Source of the DNA: Planctomycetota bacterium
Lineage (GTDB): Bacteria > Planctomycetota > UBA1135 > GCA-002748355
Length of the DNA stretch: 64,000 nt
Direction of reading: 5' to 3'
NCBI GenBank assembly: GCA_027021385.1
Contig: JALUUL010000008.1
Location: 1 to 64,000, forward strand
Position 1 is the first letter of the stretch, and the number at the start of each line of letters is the position of its first letter. Under the pieces are notes generated by a model that was given only the letters and a program-made list of their open reading frames with translations, was not told the origin of the DNA and made no database searches. A program made the translations under genes and the position numbers. Positions 55,953 to 64,000 of this stretch are shown here, one piece after another.

Positions 55953-57443
55953 TCAGCCCCGCGGTAGATCGTCCTCCCCGGCCCGCCGAATCCTGAGGGA
56001 GTTCGTCGCCCCGCTGACCTGGACTTGACCCGAGATGTAGACCACGAGATCTCCGGGCCGGACATGGTGCAGCTCGAGGAGTTTGCGTTCGGCCCAGCGG
56101 ACCAGGGTCCCGACGGAACGGGCCTTTCGTATCGGGAGTGGATGCACCCCCCAGTTCAGGCAGAGCCGCCGGAGGGTCGAGGGATGAGGGGTGAAGGCGA
56201 AGAGGCGCTCCGAGATCCGCTCCCGGGCGAGGAGCCGGGCGGTCCTACCGGATTCGGTGAAGACGACGAGGGCTCGCGCGCCGCAGAACTCGGCCGCTCG
56301 GGCGGCGGAGGCGACGACCGCCTCGCCGACAGGCATCGGAAGTTCCCCCTCGGGGACTCTGCGGCGTGACGGATTCACGCCCCGGCGGAAGATCTCCCGC
56401 TCGGTCGCACGGAGGATCCTGCCCATCGTACGGACCGCCCGGAGGGGATGGGCCCCGGCGGCCGTCTCGGCCGAAAGCATGACCGCGGAAGTCCCGTCGT
56501 AGATCGCGTTCGCGACATCGGAAGCCTCGGCACGGGTCGGCCTGGGATTCTCGACCATCGACTCGAGCATCTGGGTCGCCGTGATGACCGGCTTTCCCGC
56601 CTTGACCGCTCTTCGAATCAGGTCCTTCTGCACGGCTGGGACGGCCGCGGGCCCGATCTCCACGCCGAGGTCCCCTCTCGCGACCATAATCCCGTCGGCC
56701 TCTTCGAGGATCTCGTCCAGGACCTTGAGGGCCTCGGGGCGCTCGATCTTGGCGATGACCCAGGTGTCCTTCCCCCGTTTGCGGATCCTACGCTTCAACT
56801 CCCGGAGGTCCTCGGGCTTCCGGACGAAGGAGAGGGCGCAGAAATCGACGTTCTGCTCGAGGGCGAACTCGAGATCCCGGAGATCCTTCGGAGTGAGACT
56901 CGGCGCCTTCACCTCGGTCCCGGGGAGATTGATCCCCTTGTGAGCGCGGAGCAGCCCCCCGTACTTGACGACCGTACGGACCGTGTCGCCCTGGACCTCG
57001 AGGACCCTAAGTTCGAGGCTTCCGTCATCGATCAGGAGACGGCTTCCCCGCCTCACGTCCTTGGGGAGGCCTTCGTAGCTGCAACCGACCCTCCCTGGCC
57101 CTCCGACGAAGTCCTTCCGGCAAACGAGTTCGATCCGATCCCCACGTTCCAGGAAGAAGGAGTTCCCCTCCCGGAAGGCTCCGATCCGGATCTTGGGCCC
57201 CTGAAGGTCGACGAGAATCGCCGCCGGCCGGCTCTCCTTCTGCATGATCCTGCGAATCGCCCCGATCGTCCGGGCGTGCTCATCCAGGGTCCCGTGTGCC
57301 ATGTTCAGCCGGAAGACGTCGACCCCGGCGACGAAGAGGCGCTGGATCATGCTCCGGCTCGTGCTGGCCGGGCCCAGTGTCGCGACGATCTTCGTCCGCG
57401 TGGTCTGCTTCCGCAGCGAACCCTGGGATGCGGGTTTGCTCAT
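55953..57443 (-). CDS. pyk: pyruvate kinase
   Basis: 496-aa glycolytic enzyme converting PEP and ADP to pyruvate and ATP. Marks: T-K-I-V-A-T-L-G-P-A-S, F-R-L-N-M-A-H-G, active-site K-I-E-R-P, M-V-A-R-G-D-L-G-V-E and T-A-T-Q-M-L-E-S-M-V. The C-terminal allosteric domain is present. ATG 57443 is used; upstream in-frame residues look non-coding. Confidence 0.96.
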   Translation of the reverse strand: MSKPASQGSLRKQTTRTKIVATLGPASTSRSMIQRLFVAGVDVFRLNMAHGTLDEHARTIGAIRRIMQKESRPAAILVDLQGPKIRIGAFREGNSFFLERGDRIELVCRKDFVGGPGRVGCSYEGLPKDVRRGSRLLIDDGSLELRVLEVQGDTVRTVVKYGGLLRAHKGINLPGTEVKAPSLTPKDLRDLEFALEQNVDFCALSFVRKPEDLRELKRRIRKRGKDTWVIAKIERPEALKVLDEILEEADGIMVARGDLGVEIGPAAVPAVQKDLIRRAVKAGKPVITATQMLESMVENPRPTRAEASDVANAIYDGTSAVMLSAETAAGAHPLRAVRTMGRILRATEREIFRRGVNPSRRRVPEGELPMPVGEAVVASAARAAEFCGARALVVFTESGRTARLLARERISERLFAFTPHPSTLRRLCLNWGVHPLPIRKARSVGTLVRWAERKLLELHHVRPGDLVVYISGQVQVSGATNSLRIRRAGEDDLPRG

Positions 57444-57495
57444 GACACGGAACCATAGCAGCCGGGCGAGGAGGAATCCGGCGCCGGGAGGATCC

Positions 57496-58596
57496 TCATT
57501 TCCCCTTCTTCGAGCGGGACTTGAACCAGGCCCGCCATTTCGCGACATAGGCCTTTCGCCTGGATGCGGTTCCTTCCGGATCGAAGGGGAGCTTGGCCCC
57601 TGTCAATTCGCGGAGGCTCTGGTAGGCCGCATCGCGAACGACGCTCTCTTCGTCTTCCAGCCCGTCGATCAGGGCCGGTACGGCAGCATTCGATTTCAAC
57701 GCGCCGAGTCCCTTCGCGACGTGCCTCCGGACCCAAACGTCCTTGTCCTTCAGGGAGGGAAGGAGATAGGGCACGACCCTTTCGTCACCGGCCTTGAGAA
57801 TCTCGTCCACGGCCGTCCATCGAACGGCCGCGTCGGGGTCCTCGAGACGGTCGACGAGTCGGAGGAGCTTCTCCGGCAGATCGGGAAGGGGCGCCTCCTT
57901 ACCGGAGCCCCCCCCGGAGGAGGCGCCCCTCCTTCCGGCCTCCGCGGACGGGATTCCCCGAATCCTCGAAACCCGCCGGAATTCGTCTAGGGAGCGGGAG
58001 AGGGTGGCGATTCTCTCCTCGAGTCGTTCGAAGCCCCCGTTCATCGAGGATTCCCCGGCGGCGTGCCGGGCGGCCAGGTCGCGAACGACCTCCTCGAGTT
58101 CCCGGAGCTTCCTCAGGGTCCCGTTCTTCCTGCCATCCCCCTTCGAGATCTTCCCCTGGATCAGCGCGACCCCATCCCGGATCTCTCCGAGGACTCCGGG
58201 GAAATCAGACTGCAAGGCCCGCACGGTCTGCCCCAGGGCCGAGGTAGAGCGCTCGATCCCGTCGATCCGAACCGCGAGGTCCTCCCTTCCCCTCACGAGT
58301 TCGGACATGGCCTCGCGAAGCCCCTTTTCCCGTTCGATCTGTCTACGGTCGAGAAAGAACGAGACTCCGAGCACGGTCACGAAGACGATCAGGAGCCCGA
58401 AGAGCAATCCGCCCCGCTCTCCGGGGACTGCGGATTTCCGGGAGGCGGACCCCGGCAGGGAGGCGCAGATCTTCCCCCCGCAGGGGCCGCAGATCTTCTT
58501 CCCCTCGAGGTCCAGGGCGAGTCCTTCCAGGAGATCCTTCTGCGGGATCGAGTTGCCGCAGATCCTGCAGAAGATGAGTTCGATTCCCTCGTTCAT
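57496..58596 (-). CDS. membrane protein with zinc ribbon, coiled coil and HEAT repeats
   Basis: 366-aa protein: an N-terminal zinc ribbon with two Cys pairs (F-C-R-I-C, about residues 10-13, and C-G-P-C, about 36-39), one membrane helix (about 62-82, L-L-F-G-L-L-I-V-F-V-T-V), a coiled coil (about 90-215), a Gly/Ser/Lys linker and C-terminal HEAT-like repeats (D-A-A-V-R-W-T-A-V-D-E-I-L and V-W-V-R-R-H-V-A-K-G-L-G-A-L). Cytosolic ribbon, outside coiled coil is a reasonable topology. ATG 58596. Function unknown; the same strand carries another HEAT protein upstream. Confidence 0.8.
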   Translation of the reverse strand: MNEGIELIFCRICGNSIPQKDLLEGLALDLEGKKICGPCGGKICASLPGSASRKSAVPGERGGLLFGLLIVFVTVLGVSFFLDRRQIEREKGLREAMSELVRGREDLAVRIDGIERSTSALGQTVRALQSDFPGVLGEIRDGVALIQGKISKGDGRKNGTLRKLRELEEVVRDLAARHAAGESSMNGGFERLEERIATLSRSLDEFRRVSRIRGIPSAEAGRRGASSGGGSGKEAPLPDLPEKLLRLVDRLEDPDAAVRWTAVDEILKAGDERVVPYLLPSLKDKDVWVRRHVAKGLGALKSNAAVPALIDGLEDEESVVRDAAYQSLRELTGAKLPFDPEGTASRRKAYVAKWRAWFKSRSKKGK

Positions 58597-58652
58597 CGCG
58601 CGTCCTCCGGGCCCGGGACGGGGGAGCCCCGGACTCTCAGGATACCGTACGC

Positions 58653-58690
58653 GACCGGCCGCCCGGAGCCATGGCTCCGGGCGGCCGGTC
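58653..58690. terminator. perfect 18-base inverted repeat
   Basis: GACCGGCCGCCCGGAGCC (58653-58670) is the exact reverse complement of the 18 bases at 58673-58690, with 2 bases between. It is in the gap between the two HEAT-protein genes. Very stable, but no clear T tract on either strand. Termination, RNA stabilisation or a protein site are options. Confidence 0.55.
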
Positions 58691-58719
58691 CTTCCTTGAA
58701 GTTCCGCAGATCCTTCGGT

Positions 58720-59349
58720 TCAACGACCGCCGGGCGCGGCGGGCACGGCCGAGGCCCCGAAGAAGGGGTCCTTCGACTTCGAGGCCCACCAGGCCTTCCA
58801 TTTCTCGGCTCCCGACTTGCGGAGGCTTTCGTCCTTCGTCAGGTGGTCATAGCCGAAGCGCTTCCCGGTCGCCTGGCGGAGGGCCTCGATGCAGAGGAAA
58901 CGGATATGGGTGTGTTCGTCCTCGAGACCGGCGATCAGGGTCGGAACCATCGAGTAATCCCCGAGGCTGAGGAGGCTTCGCGCGATTTCGAGGCGGGTCA
59001 CCGGGTGGGTCTCTCCAGAATGCTTCCGGAGATAGGGGATCGCCCTCTTGTCCCCGATCATGCCGAGGACCCAGGCCGCGCTGGACCTGACTTTCGGATC
59101 CTTGTGGTCGAGTGCCCGGATCAGCGAGGGGATGGCCAACTCCCCCTTCGCCTTGAGCCAGAGCATGTTCTCGAGGAGTTCCTCCCGATGCTGGAAGGGG
59201 ATCTGCTCAATCCGGTCCTTGATGACGGAGGCGATGATCGGAGCGGGCTCGGCGAACTTCGCCATCTCCGAGGAAGTCGTGGAGGAACAGGCGCTCATCA
59301 TCTGGAAACCGGCGAAGGCGAAACCCATCACGAAGGCGTGCCGCATCAT
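58720..59349 (-). CDS. HEAT-repeat lipoprotein
   Basis: 209-aa protein. A short signal with lipobox-like M-M-S-A-C (Cys about residue 21) marks a lipoprotein, followed by HEAT repeats (D-P-K-V-R-S-S-A-A-W-V-L-G-M-I-G and T-H-I-R-F-L-C-I-E-A-L). Start at ATG 59349 or ATG 59346. Similar in plan to the HEAT part of the protein encoded just downstream. No function assigned. Confidence 0.82.
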   Translation of the reverse strand: MMRHAFVMGFAFAGFQMMSACSSTTSSEMAKFAEPAPIIASVIKDRIEQIPFQHREELLENMLWLKAKGELAIPSLIRALDHKDPKVRSSAAWVLGMIGDKRAIPYLRKHSGETHPVTRLEIARSLLSLGDYSMVPTLIAGLEDEHTHIRFLCIEALRQATGKRFGYDHLTKDESLRKSGAEKWKAWWASKSKDPFFGASAVPAAPGGR

Positions 59350-59694
59350 CGAATCGCTCCTGGGGAGTTCGGGGAACGGATCCGCCGTCCGGCAGGATCC
59401 GAAAGGACCTCCCTGCTATCGGATTTTCGGCATGGGTCCTTGAGGGGCCCACCTCGGGACCCCGCCCCCAAAGGACCGGATTCGGGGCCGACGAATGGGA
59501 GACGCGGGTCGCCCCCCTCCCGCGAGGCCCTCCTTCCCCTTTCTCGACAAGGACAAATCCGCTCCAGCCCTTGGAAATCAAGGCCTGGCGGCTGGGATTC
59601 TTCTTGCGGGAGGGGCAGGATGAGGGCTCAAATCTCCTTCGCCGTCCGGCCGGGCGGTCCGGAAGGGCGGCGAACGACACCAGGAGGGACCTCG
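59350..59694. other. 345-base divergent intergenic region
   Basis: Between the HEAT lipoprotein and the HU gene. It holds an interrupted inverted repeat at 59432-59461 (GGGTCC/GGACCC with inner GAGG/CCTC). A GG-N10-GC element near 59594-59607 is noted but not claimed. No convincing open frame or RNA gene was seen. Confidence 0.5.
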
Positions 59695-59970
59695 ATGAAC
59701 AAGTCCGAACTGATCCAGTGCGTCCAGACGAGTCTGGGCGCCGACTGCTCGAAAGCCCATGCCGAACGTACCGTCAACGCCGTCCTGGACGGGATCGCAC
59801 TGGGCCTGCAGAAGGACGCCGTCGTCCAGCTCGTGGGCTTTGGCACCTTTGCGGTCAAGGAACGCAAGGCCCGGAAGGGCCGGAACCCCCGCACCGGCGA
59901 GGAGATCATGATCAAGGCCTCCAAGTCGGTAGGTTTCAAACCGGGAACGGGCCTCAAGAACAGTCTTTGA
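59695..59970 (+). CDS. HU/IHF-family DNA-binding protein
   Basis: 91-aa nucleoid protein. The arm-loop G-F-G-T-F-A-V-K-E-R-K-A-R-K-G-R-N-P-R-T-G (about residues 48-68) and K-x-V-G-F-K-P-G end are the HU signature. ATG 59695 has AGGAGGGAC upstream. Its end overlaps mnmA by 17 bases on the other strand. HU homodimer is more likely than IHF because only one gene is present. Confidence 0.94.
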   Translation: MNKSELIQCVQTSLGADCSKAHAERTVNAVLDGIALGLQKDAVVQLVGFGTFAVKERKARKGRNPRTGEEIMIKASKSVGFKPGTGLKNSL

Positions 59971-61048
59971 GACCCGGTTTCCGGGCGCCTTCCCGGATCG
60001 GGAGGGATTCCCGAATCCAGCCCCCCCCCAGGACGAGGTCCCCGCGGTAAAGGACCACGGCCTGGCCGGGGGTCACCGCCTCCTGAGGTTCCTCGAAGCG
60101 GAGTTCGGCCCCGCGGTCCTCGGGTTCTCCCTGAAGGCGGGCCCCACGAGCCTCGGAGCGGGCCCGGATCTTGACCTCGACCCTCCTGTCGGGGGGGGGA
60201 CTCCCGAGCCAGTTCACCGATTCGAGCCGGCAGCCGCCACAGGCCAGGTCAGACCTGCGCCCGAGCACGACTTCCGCCCGTTCCGGCCGGAGGGCGACGA
60301 CGTAGCGGGCCTCGCCCAAGGCCGGCAAGCCGCGGCGTTGGCCGATCGTGAAGGCCTCGTAGCCCTCGTGGGGCCCGAGATCCTCCCCCTCGAGCGAACG
60401 GAAGCGTCCTGGGGTGAGGCGTCCGCGCTCGCGCAGCAGCACCCGGTAATCCCCTTCGGGAACAAAGCAGATCTCCATGCTCTCGGGTTTCGAGGCCGTC
60501 GGAAGGCCCGCCTCCCTCGCGAGGGAGCGGACCTCGGCCTTCCGAAGATCCCCGAGAGGGAAGAGAACCCGGGGCAGGCGTTCCCGCTCGATCCCGAACA
60601 GGAAGTAACTCTGGTCCTTTTCCAGGTCCCGGGCCCGAAGCAAGCTCCCATCCTTGATGCGGGCATAATGCCCGGTTGCGACCGCCTCGGCTCCGAGCCC
60701 GTCCGCGATCCGGAAGAGTTCCCCGAACTTGAAATCCCGGTTGCAGAGGATGCAGGGGTTCGGGGTCCGCCCCTTCCCGTATTCCCTGACGAAGAAGTCG
60801 ACCAGGCCCTCGAATTCCGCCGCGAAATCGAGGGAATGGAACGGGATCCCGAGGATGTCCGCGACTCGAGCCGCATCCCGCGCATCCGAAAGGCTGCAAC
60901 AGCCCCTCTGGGCCCACCTCTCCCGGGACAGCATCCGGACGCCGTTGCGCAGAAAGACCCCGAGGACCTCATAGCCCTGCCGCTTCAGGAGAAGGGCGGC
61001 GACGCTCGAGTCCACCCCGCCGGACAGGGCGCAGAGGATACGGGTCAT
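59954..61048 (-). CDS. mnmA: tRNA 2-thiouridine synthase MnmA
   Basis: 364-aa enzyme that thiolates U34 of tRNAs for Lys, Glu and Gln. Marks: P-loop G-G-V-D-S-S-V-A (about residues 10-17), catalytic Cys in N-P-C-I-L-C-N, G-H-Y-A-R and second Cys in S-M-E-I-C-F-V. ATG 61048 is used. Length normal. The 246 bases upstream carry no clear gene. Confidence 0.95.
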   Translation of the reverse strand: MTRILCALSGGVDSSVAALLLKRQGYEVLGVFLRNGVRMLSRERWAQRGCCSLSDARDAARVADILGIPFHSLDFAAEFEGLVDFFVREYGKGRTPNPCILCNRDFKFGELFRIADGLGAEAVATGHYARIKDGSLLRARDLEKDQSYFLFGIERERLPRVLFPLGDLRKAEVRSLAREAGLPTASKPESMEICFVPEGDYRVLLRERGRLTPGRFRSLEGEDLGPHEGYEAFTIGQRRGLPALGEARYVVALRPERAEVVLGRRSDLACGGCRLESVNWLGSPPPDRRVEVKIRARSEARGARLQGEPEDRGAELRFEEPQEAVTPGQAVVLYRGDLVLGGGWIRESLPIREGARKPGLKDCS

Positions 61049-61294
61049 CGGAAATCTCCGGGCTTCGAAGGGCGGCCTCATGCATGAAGAAGGACGGAAA
61101 GGATCGTGTTCCAGTCCCGAAATGCAAGGGCTGGCCTCTGATCCGGGCATCGTCCCGCCGGATCTCCCCCCCACGCCTCCTGTTCTCCAGGGGCCTCTTC
61201 CCGATTTCCCCGGGGCTTCCGCTCTTCCGTGGACGGGGAACTCCGGACCGCTATCCTTTTCCGCCCGGAATCCAACTTTTGACCGAGGAAGTTC

Positions 61295-61807
61295 ATGCTT
61301 GTCGTCCCCCTGAAGACCGGCCCCCTGGCCGGATCCACCCTTTTCGTGAGGACCCTGGACCTTCAGGAGGCGGCGAACCCTCCGACCCCCCGCTCGGTGA
61401 CTCGATTTCGAAGAAGCCAAGGGGAGGCCGGAGGGCCCGGCGGAAAGAACGCGGAAGGGAGCGGTTCGACGTCGACCGGGACGGCGTCTCCGAAGGCCCC
61501 CCCCGGCGCCCCCGATCCCCAGCAACAGTGCATGACCTCCCTGCTGATGATGGGGGGATTCTTCGTCCTCCTGTATTTCCTGATGATCCGTCCCCAGAAG
61601 AAACAGGAGCAGCAGCGGAAGGCGATGCTGGCGGCCTTGAAGAAAGGGGACCGCGTCGTGACGAACGGGGGGATCCACGCCCAGGTCGTGTCCGTGGACG
61701 AGCAGACGGCCGTCCTCAAGTTCGGCAACGATCCCGGCCAGAGATTCACGATCGACAGGGCGGCGATCGGCCGGGTCCGGACGAAGGAGGGGAAGGATCA
61801 GGACTGA
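61295..61807 (+). CDS. yajC: preprotein translocase accessory protein YajC
   Basis: 170-aa protein. The membrane helix and the R-P-Q-K-K-Q-E-Q-Q-R-K motif (about residues 98-110) followed by L-K-K-G-D-R-V-V-T-N-G-G-I-H are the YajC signature. About 75 residues of Gly/Pro/Ser/Thr-rich sequence precede the helix, much more than usual, and a Cys sits right before it. ATG 61295 was chosen; ATG 61532 would give a short normal protein. The YraN gene overlaps the stop as CTGA. Confidence 0.88.
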   Translation: MLVVPLKTGPLAGSTLFVRTLDLQEAANPPTPRSVTRFRRSQGEAGGPGGKNAEGSGSTSTGTASPKAPPGAPDPQQQCMTSLLMMGGFFVLLYFLMIRPQKKQEQQRKAMLAALKKGDRVVTNGGIHAQVVSVDEQTAVLKFGNDPGQRFTIDRAAIGRVRTKEGKDQD

Positions 61808-62289
61808 AGCTGGGCGGACCTCCGGAAGCCCCCCCCGCGGAGGCAGAGGCGGAAGCTCCCGCTCCAACCGCCGACCGCCGAGCCCTCGGACGTGCCGGAG
61901 AGGACTACGTAGCGAGCGTTCTCGAAGAACGCGGCTGGACGATTCTCGCCCGGAACGAGCGGTTCGCGGGGGTCGAGATCGACTTGCTCTGCCGCAAGGG
62001 GGATCGCCTCCTTGCGGTCGAGGTCAAGACCGCCAGTTTCCCCAGGGTCCCGGACGGCAATTGCAAGCCTCCTCAAGTCCTGAGGTTGCACGCCGCCCTG
62101 GCCGCATGCCGGCGCGGCCTCCGTGCCCCACCGGCTCGTTGCGCCCTCGTCCTCGCCTCGGTCCGCCTCGGACCCCGCCCCGGCGATCATTCCCTCCGTT
62201 TCTTTTCCCTCCCCCTCCCGGGATCCGCGGCTCCGGAGGCCTACCCCCGGCCTCCCCGCCGCAAGCGAAGGCCTCGCTCCGCCCGATAA
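61804..62289 (+). CDS. YraN-family nuclease-like protein, probable CTG start
   Basis: 161-aa protein with the YraN/UPF0102 Holliday-junction-resolvase-like fold. Marks: G-R-A-G-E-D-Y-V-A, and the metal site G-V-E-I-D-L-L with V-E-V-K-T (about residues 57-76). No ATG, GTG or TTG is in a suitable place upstream of the fold; CTG 61804 overlaps the yajC stop as CTGA, with GGAGGGGAAGGA upstream. This matches TTGA and GTGA overlaps elsewhere in the window. The Arg/Pro-rich tail may be disordered. Confidence 0.78.
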   Translation: MKLGGPPEAPPAEAEAEAPAPTADRRALGRAGEDYVASVLEERGWTILARNERFAGVEIDLLCRKGDRLLAVEVKTASFPRVPDGNCKPPQVLRLHAALAACRRGLRAPPARCALVLASVRLGPRPGDHSLRFFSLPLPGSAAPEAYPRPPRRKRRPRSAR

Positions 62290-62320
62290 AGAACCGGAGT
62301 CCTCGGGCCCGCGCCCTCGA

Positions 62321-63754
62321 ATGATCCGCCTCTTCCAACAGTTCATCCCCAAGCGGAAGCTCCTCCTCCTCCTCTCCGAGGGAGTGCTCCTGGCCTCGGT
62401 CCTGTACTTCGGAACGAGCGCTCCGGGATTCTCGACCCGCGATATCGGCGAGGCCGATTGGATGGAACGCCTCAAGGGCCTCCTTTCCGCCTTCACCGTG
62501 GCCGTCATCTGCCAGGTCAGCCTCTCCTTCAACGACCTCTACGATTGGCGGGTCTCGCAAAACCGCCTCGACCTTCCGAACCGCCTCCTCCATTCGGCCG
62601 GCTTCTCCTTCATCACCCTCTCTCTCCTGGTCTTCTTCTTTCCGGGATTGTTCTACTTCCCGGGAATCCCCGATCTCCGGGGTTATACCTGGCGTCTCGT
62701 CCTGATCCTCGGTTTCGGGTTCGTCCTCCTCTATTTCTGGCGGATCGGGTTCCATTGGTTTTTCTACAAGTGGGGATTCGGAGAGCGCCTCCTGATCCTC
62801 GGAACGGGAAACCAGGCCCTGAACCTGGCGGCCGAGATCCGCGACCGACCGGAGACCGGATTCGAGATCGTCGGAGTCCTGGGGAGCCGTCCCCCGGAAG
62901 GCGGCGCGGCTTCTCTTCCGGTCCCGTATCTCGGCAAACCCGAAAGACTTCCCGCCCTCGCCGAGGAGCATCGCGTCAGCCGGGTCATCGTGGCGCTCGC
63001 CGACCGCCGGGGGAATCTTCCAATCGAAGCCCTTCTCGCCTGCCGTCTCGCCGGAATCCGCGTCGAAGAACGGGAATCCATCTATGAGCGCATCCACGGG
63101 AAACTCAGCATCGACAGCCTCCGGCCGAGCTATCTGATCTTCTCCCCGGGCTTCCGGAAGTCCCGTTTGCAGATGGGCATAAAGCGCCTTCTGGATGTCC
63201 TCCTCTCCGCGACCGGCCTTGTCGTGTCCTCTCCCCTCTCGGTCCTGATCGCGATCGCGATCCGCCTCGATTCGCCTGGCCCCGTCCTCTTCCGGCAGTC
63301 CCGCATCGGTCAGGACTGGAGGGAGTTCGTCCTACTCAAGTTCCGGACGATGCGGCATGACGCCGAGGAGGATACGGGTCCGGTATGGGCGACCCGCCGG
63401 GACGACAGGATCACGAGAGTCGGCCGCTTCCTGCGGAGGACCCGACTCGACGAGATCCCCCAGATGTGGAACATCCTGATCGGCCAGATGTCCTTCGTCG
63501 GTCCCCGGCCCGAACGTCGCTTTTTCGTCGAACGCCTCCGAAAGGAGATCCCCTACTACCTCGAACGCCTCTCGATTCGTCCGGGCCTGACGGGCTGGGC
63601 GCAGATCAACTTCCCGTATGGAGCGAGCATCGAGGACGCCCGCCAGAAGCTCATGTACGACCTCTATTACATCAAGAACATGAGTCTTCTCTTCGACCTC
63701 ACGATCCTCCTGCGGACGATCAAGGTGCTGCTTCTCCGGCGGGGAGCCCGCTGA
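62321..63754 (+). CDS. exopolysaccharide sugar-phosphate transferase (EpsB-like)
   Basis: 477-aa membrane protein with about five N-terminal hydrophobic helices, a nucleotide-binding-like middle (L-I-L-G-T-G-N-Q-A, about 165-173) and the bacterial sugar transferase domain (K-R-L-L-D-V, S-P-G-P-V-L-F-R-Q-x-R-I-G, F-R-T-M-R, R-R-T-R-L-D-E-I-P-Q-M-W-N-I-L and G-P-R-P-E). It starts lipid-linked sugar chains on undecaprenyl phosphate. The architecture matches EpsB-type transferases. ATG 62321. No other polysaccharide gene is in view before the edge. Confidence 0.9.
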   Translation: MIRLFQQFIPKRKLLLLLSEGVLLASVLYFGTSAPGFSTRDIGEADWMERLKGLLSAFTVAVICQVSLSFNDLYDWRVSQNRLDLPNRLLHSAGFSFITLSLLVFFFPGLFYFPGIPDLRGYTWRLVLILGFGFVLLYFWRIGFHWFFYKWGFGERLLILGTGNQALNLAAEIRDRPETGFEIVGVLGSRPPEGGAASLPVPYLGKPERLPALAEEHRVSRVIVALADRRGNLPIEALLACRLAGIRVEERESIYERIHGKLSIDSLRPSYLIFSPGFRKSRLQMGIKRLLDVLLSATGLVVSSPLSVLIAIAIRLDSPGPVLFRQSRIGQDWREFVLLKFRTMRHDAEEDTGPVWATRRDDRITRVGRFLRRTRLDEIPQMWNILIGQMSFVGPRPERRFFVERLRKEIPYYLERLSIRPGLTGWAQINFPYGASIEDARQKLMYDLYYIKNMSLLFDLTILLRTIKVLLLRRGAR

Positions 63755-63761
63755 AAAACCC

Positions 63762-64000
63762 TCAGTCCCCGGTCTTCCAGGATGTCTCCTTCTCGAGCAG
63801 GGTCCTGGCGTAGCGGCGCAGGGCATCCGGAGGACACAGGTGTATCTGTGCGTAGAGGTTTCGGTCCGGGCGGTAGGCCCCCGGGGCCCGGTCCTCTTTC
63901 CAAAGGCGGAGAATCCCCCGCAGGATCCGCCGATATCCCCTCGCGTGAGGAGTCTCCCTCCCCCCCGCATCCTCGGCGACGAAACTGGCCATCTCCGCGA
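63762..64000 (-). CDS. hypothetical protein, truncated by window edge
   Basis: At least 79 residues of a minus-strand frame that runs off the right edge; an ATG at 63992 is visible but the frame continues past it. It is basic and soluble, with A-R-G-Y-R-R-I-L-R-G-I-L-R-L-W-K-E and Y-A-Q-I-H-L motifs. Not recognised. Tail-to-tail with the sugar transferase gene, 7 bases apart. Confidence 0.55.
   Translation of the reverse strand, partial: AEMASFVAEDAGGRETPHARGYRRILRGILRLWKEDRAPGAYRPDRNLYAQIHLCPPDALRRYARTLLEKETSWKTGD

Noticed and set aside
59594-59607. GG-N10-GC element before the HU gene
   Set aside because: Same reason; no enhancer site or other support.

Overview
The window is a dense, GC-rich (roughly two thirds G+C by eye) bacterial chromosome segment with about 60 protein genes, two tRNA genes and one riboswitch. 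No phage, insertion sequence or CRISPR array was seen. The mix of genes suggests Planctomycetota or a near relative. It includes many exported or membrane HEAT/TPR-repeat proteins, a eukaryotic-type Ser/Thr kinase with a very large C-terminal region, a MamK-like actin, a b558-type SdhCAB operon and frequent TTG/GTG starts. This placement is an inference from gene content, not from a marker phylogeny.

Layout. 1-4.7 kb: a fatty-acid and cell-wall precursor run (fabG fragment, acpP, fabF, a small unknown gene, ddl, dapB). 4.7-8.2 kb: two membrane-anchored TPR proteins, the first resembling LapB with extra repeats. 8.2-10.8 kb: tRNA-Leu(CAA), a degenerate histidine-kinase-like protein, a BolA-like protein and thiC. 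10.8-16.2 kb: a CvpA-like membrane protein, an unrecognised 551-aa protein, a TPR/DUF2325 protein and a SUKH-like protein. 16.3-18.9 kb (minus strand): a compact arsenosugar-type locus with an outer-membrane DUF3187-like protein, a CMD/peroxidase-like protein and radical SAM ArsS. 19.0-25.2 kb: sdhCAB and an exported HEAT-repeat protein ending at a clear terminator.

25.2-31.4 kb (minus strand): a tightly overlapped operon of NUDIX, purM, an exported TPR protein, a hydrolase-like protein without its nucleophile motif, a spermidine-synthase-like membrane protein and a TPR membrane protein. 31.4-35.3 kb: dxr, rseP (three PDZ-like repeats) and a UbiA-type prenyltransferase. 35.3-37.7 kb (minus): a coiled-coil protein and a CCA-adding/poly(A) polymerase-type enzyme. 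38.6-46.7 kb (minus): the most distinctive block, holding a large Ser/Thr kinase, an exported protein, a BY-kinase/ParA-like ATPase, a coiled-coil protein and a MamK-like actin. 47.9-50.9 kb (minus): a B12-type ABC importer (BtuF-BtuC-BtuD order) behind a cobalamin riboswitch.

51-54 kb: a Gfo/Idh-like oxidoreductase, a radical SAM protein and a NUDIX hydrolase in an overlapping run, then smpB on the other strand. 54.4-64 kb: tRNA-Leu(CAG), a Dus-type dihydrouridine synthase, rpmH, pyk, two HEAT-repeat proteins, an HU-type protein, mnmA, yajC, yraN, an EpsB-like sugar transferase and a gene cut by the right edge. Many neighbours overlap by four bases (ATGA, TTGA, GTGA and probably CTGA), so translational coupling seems common here.
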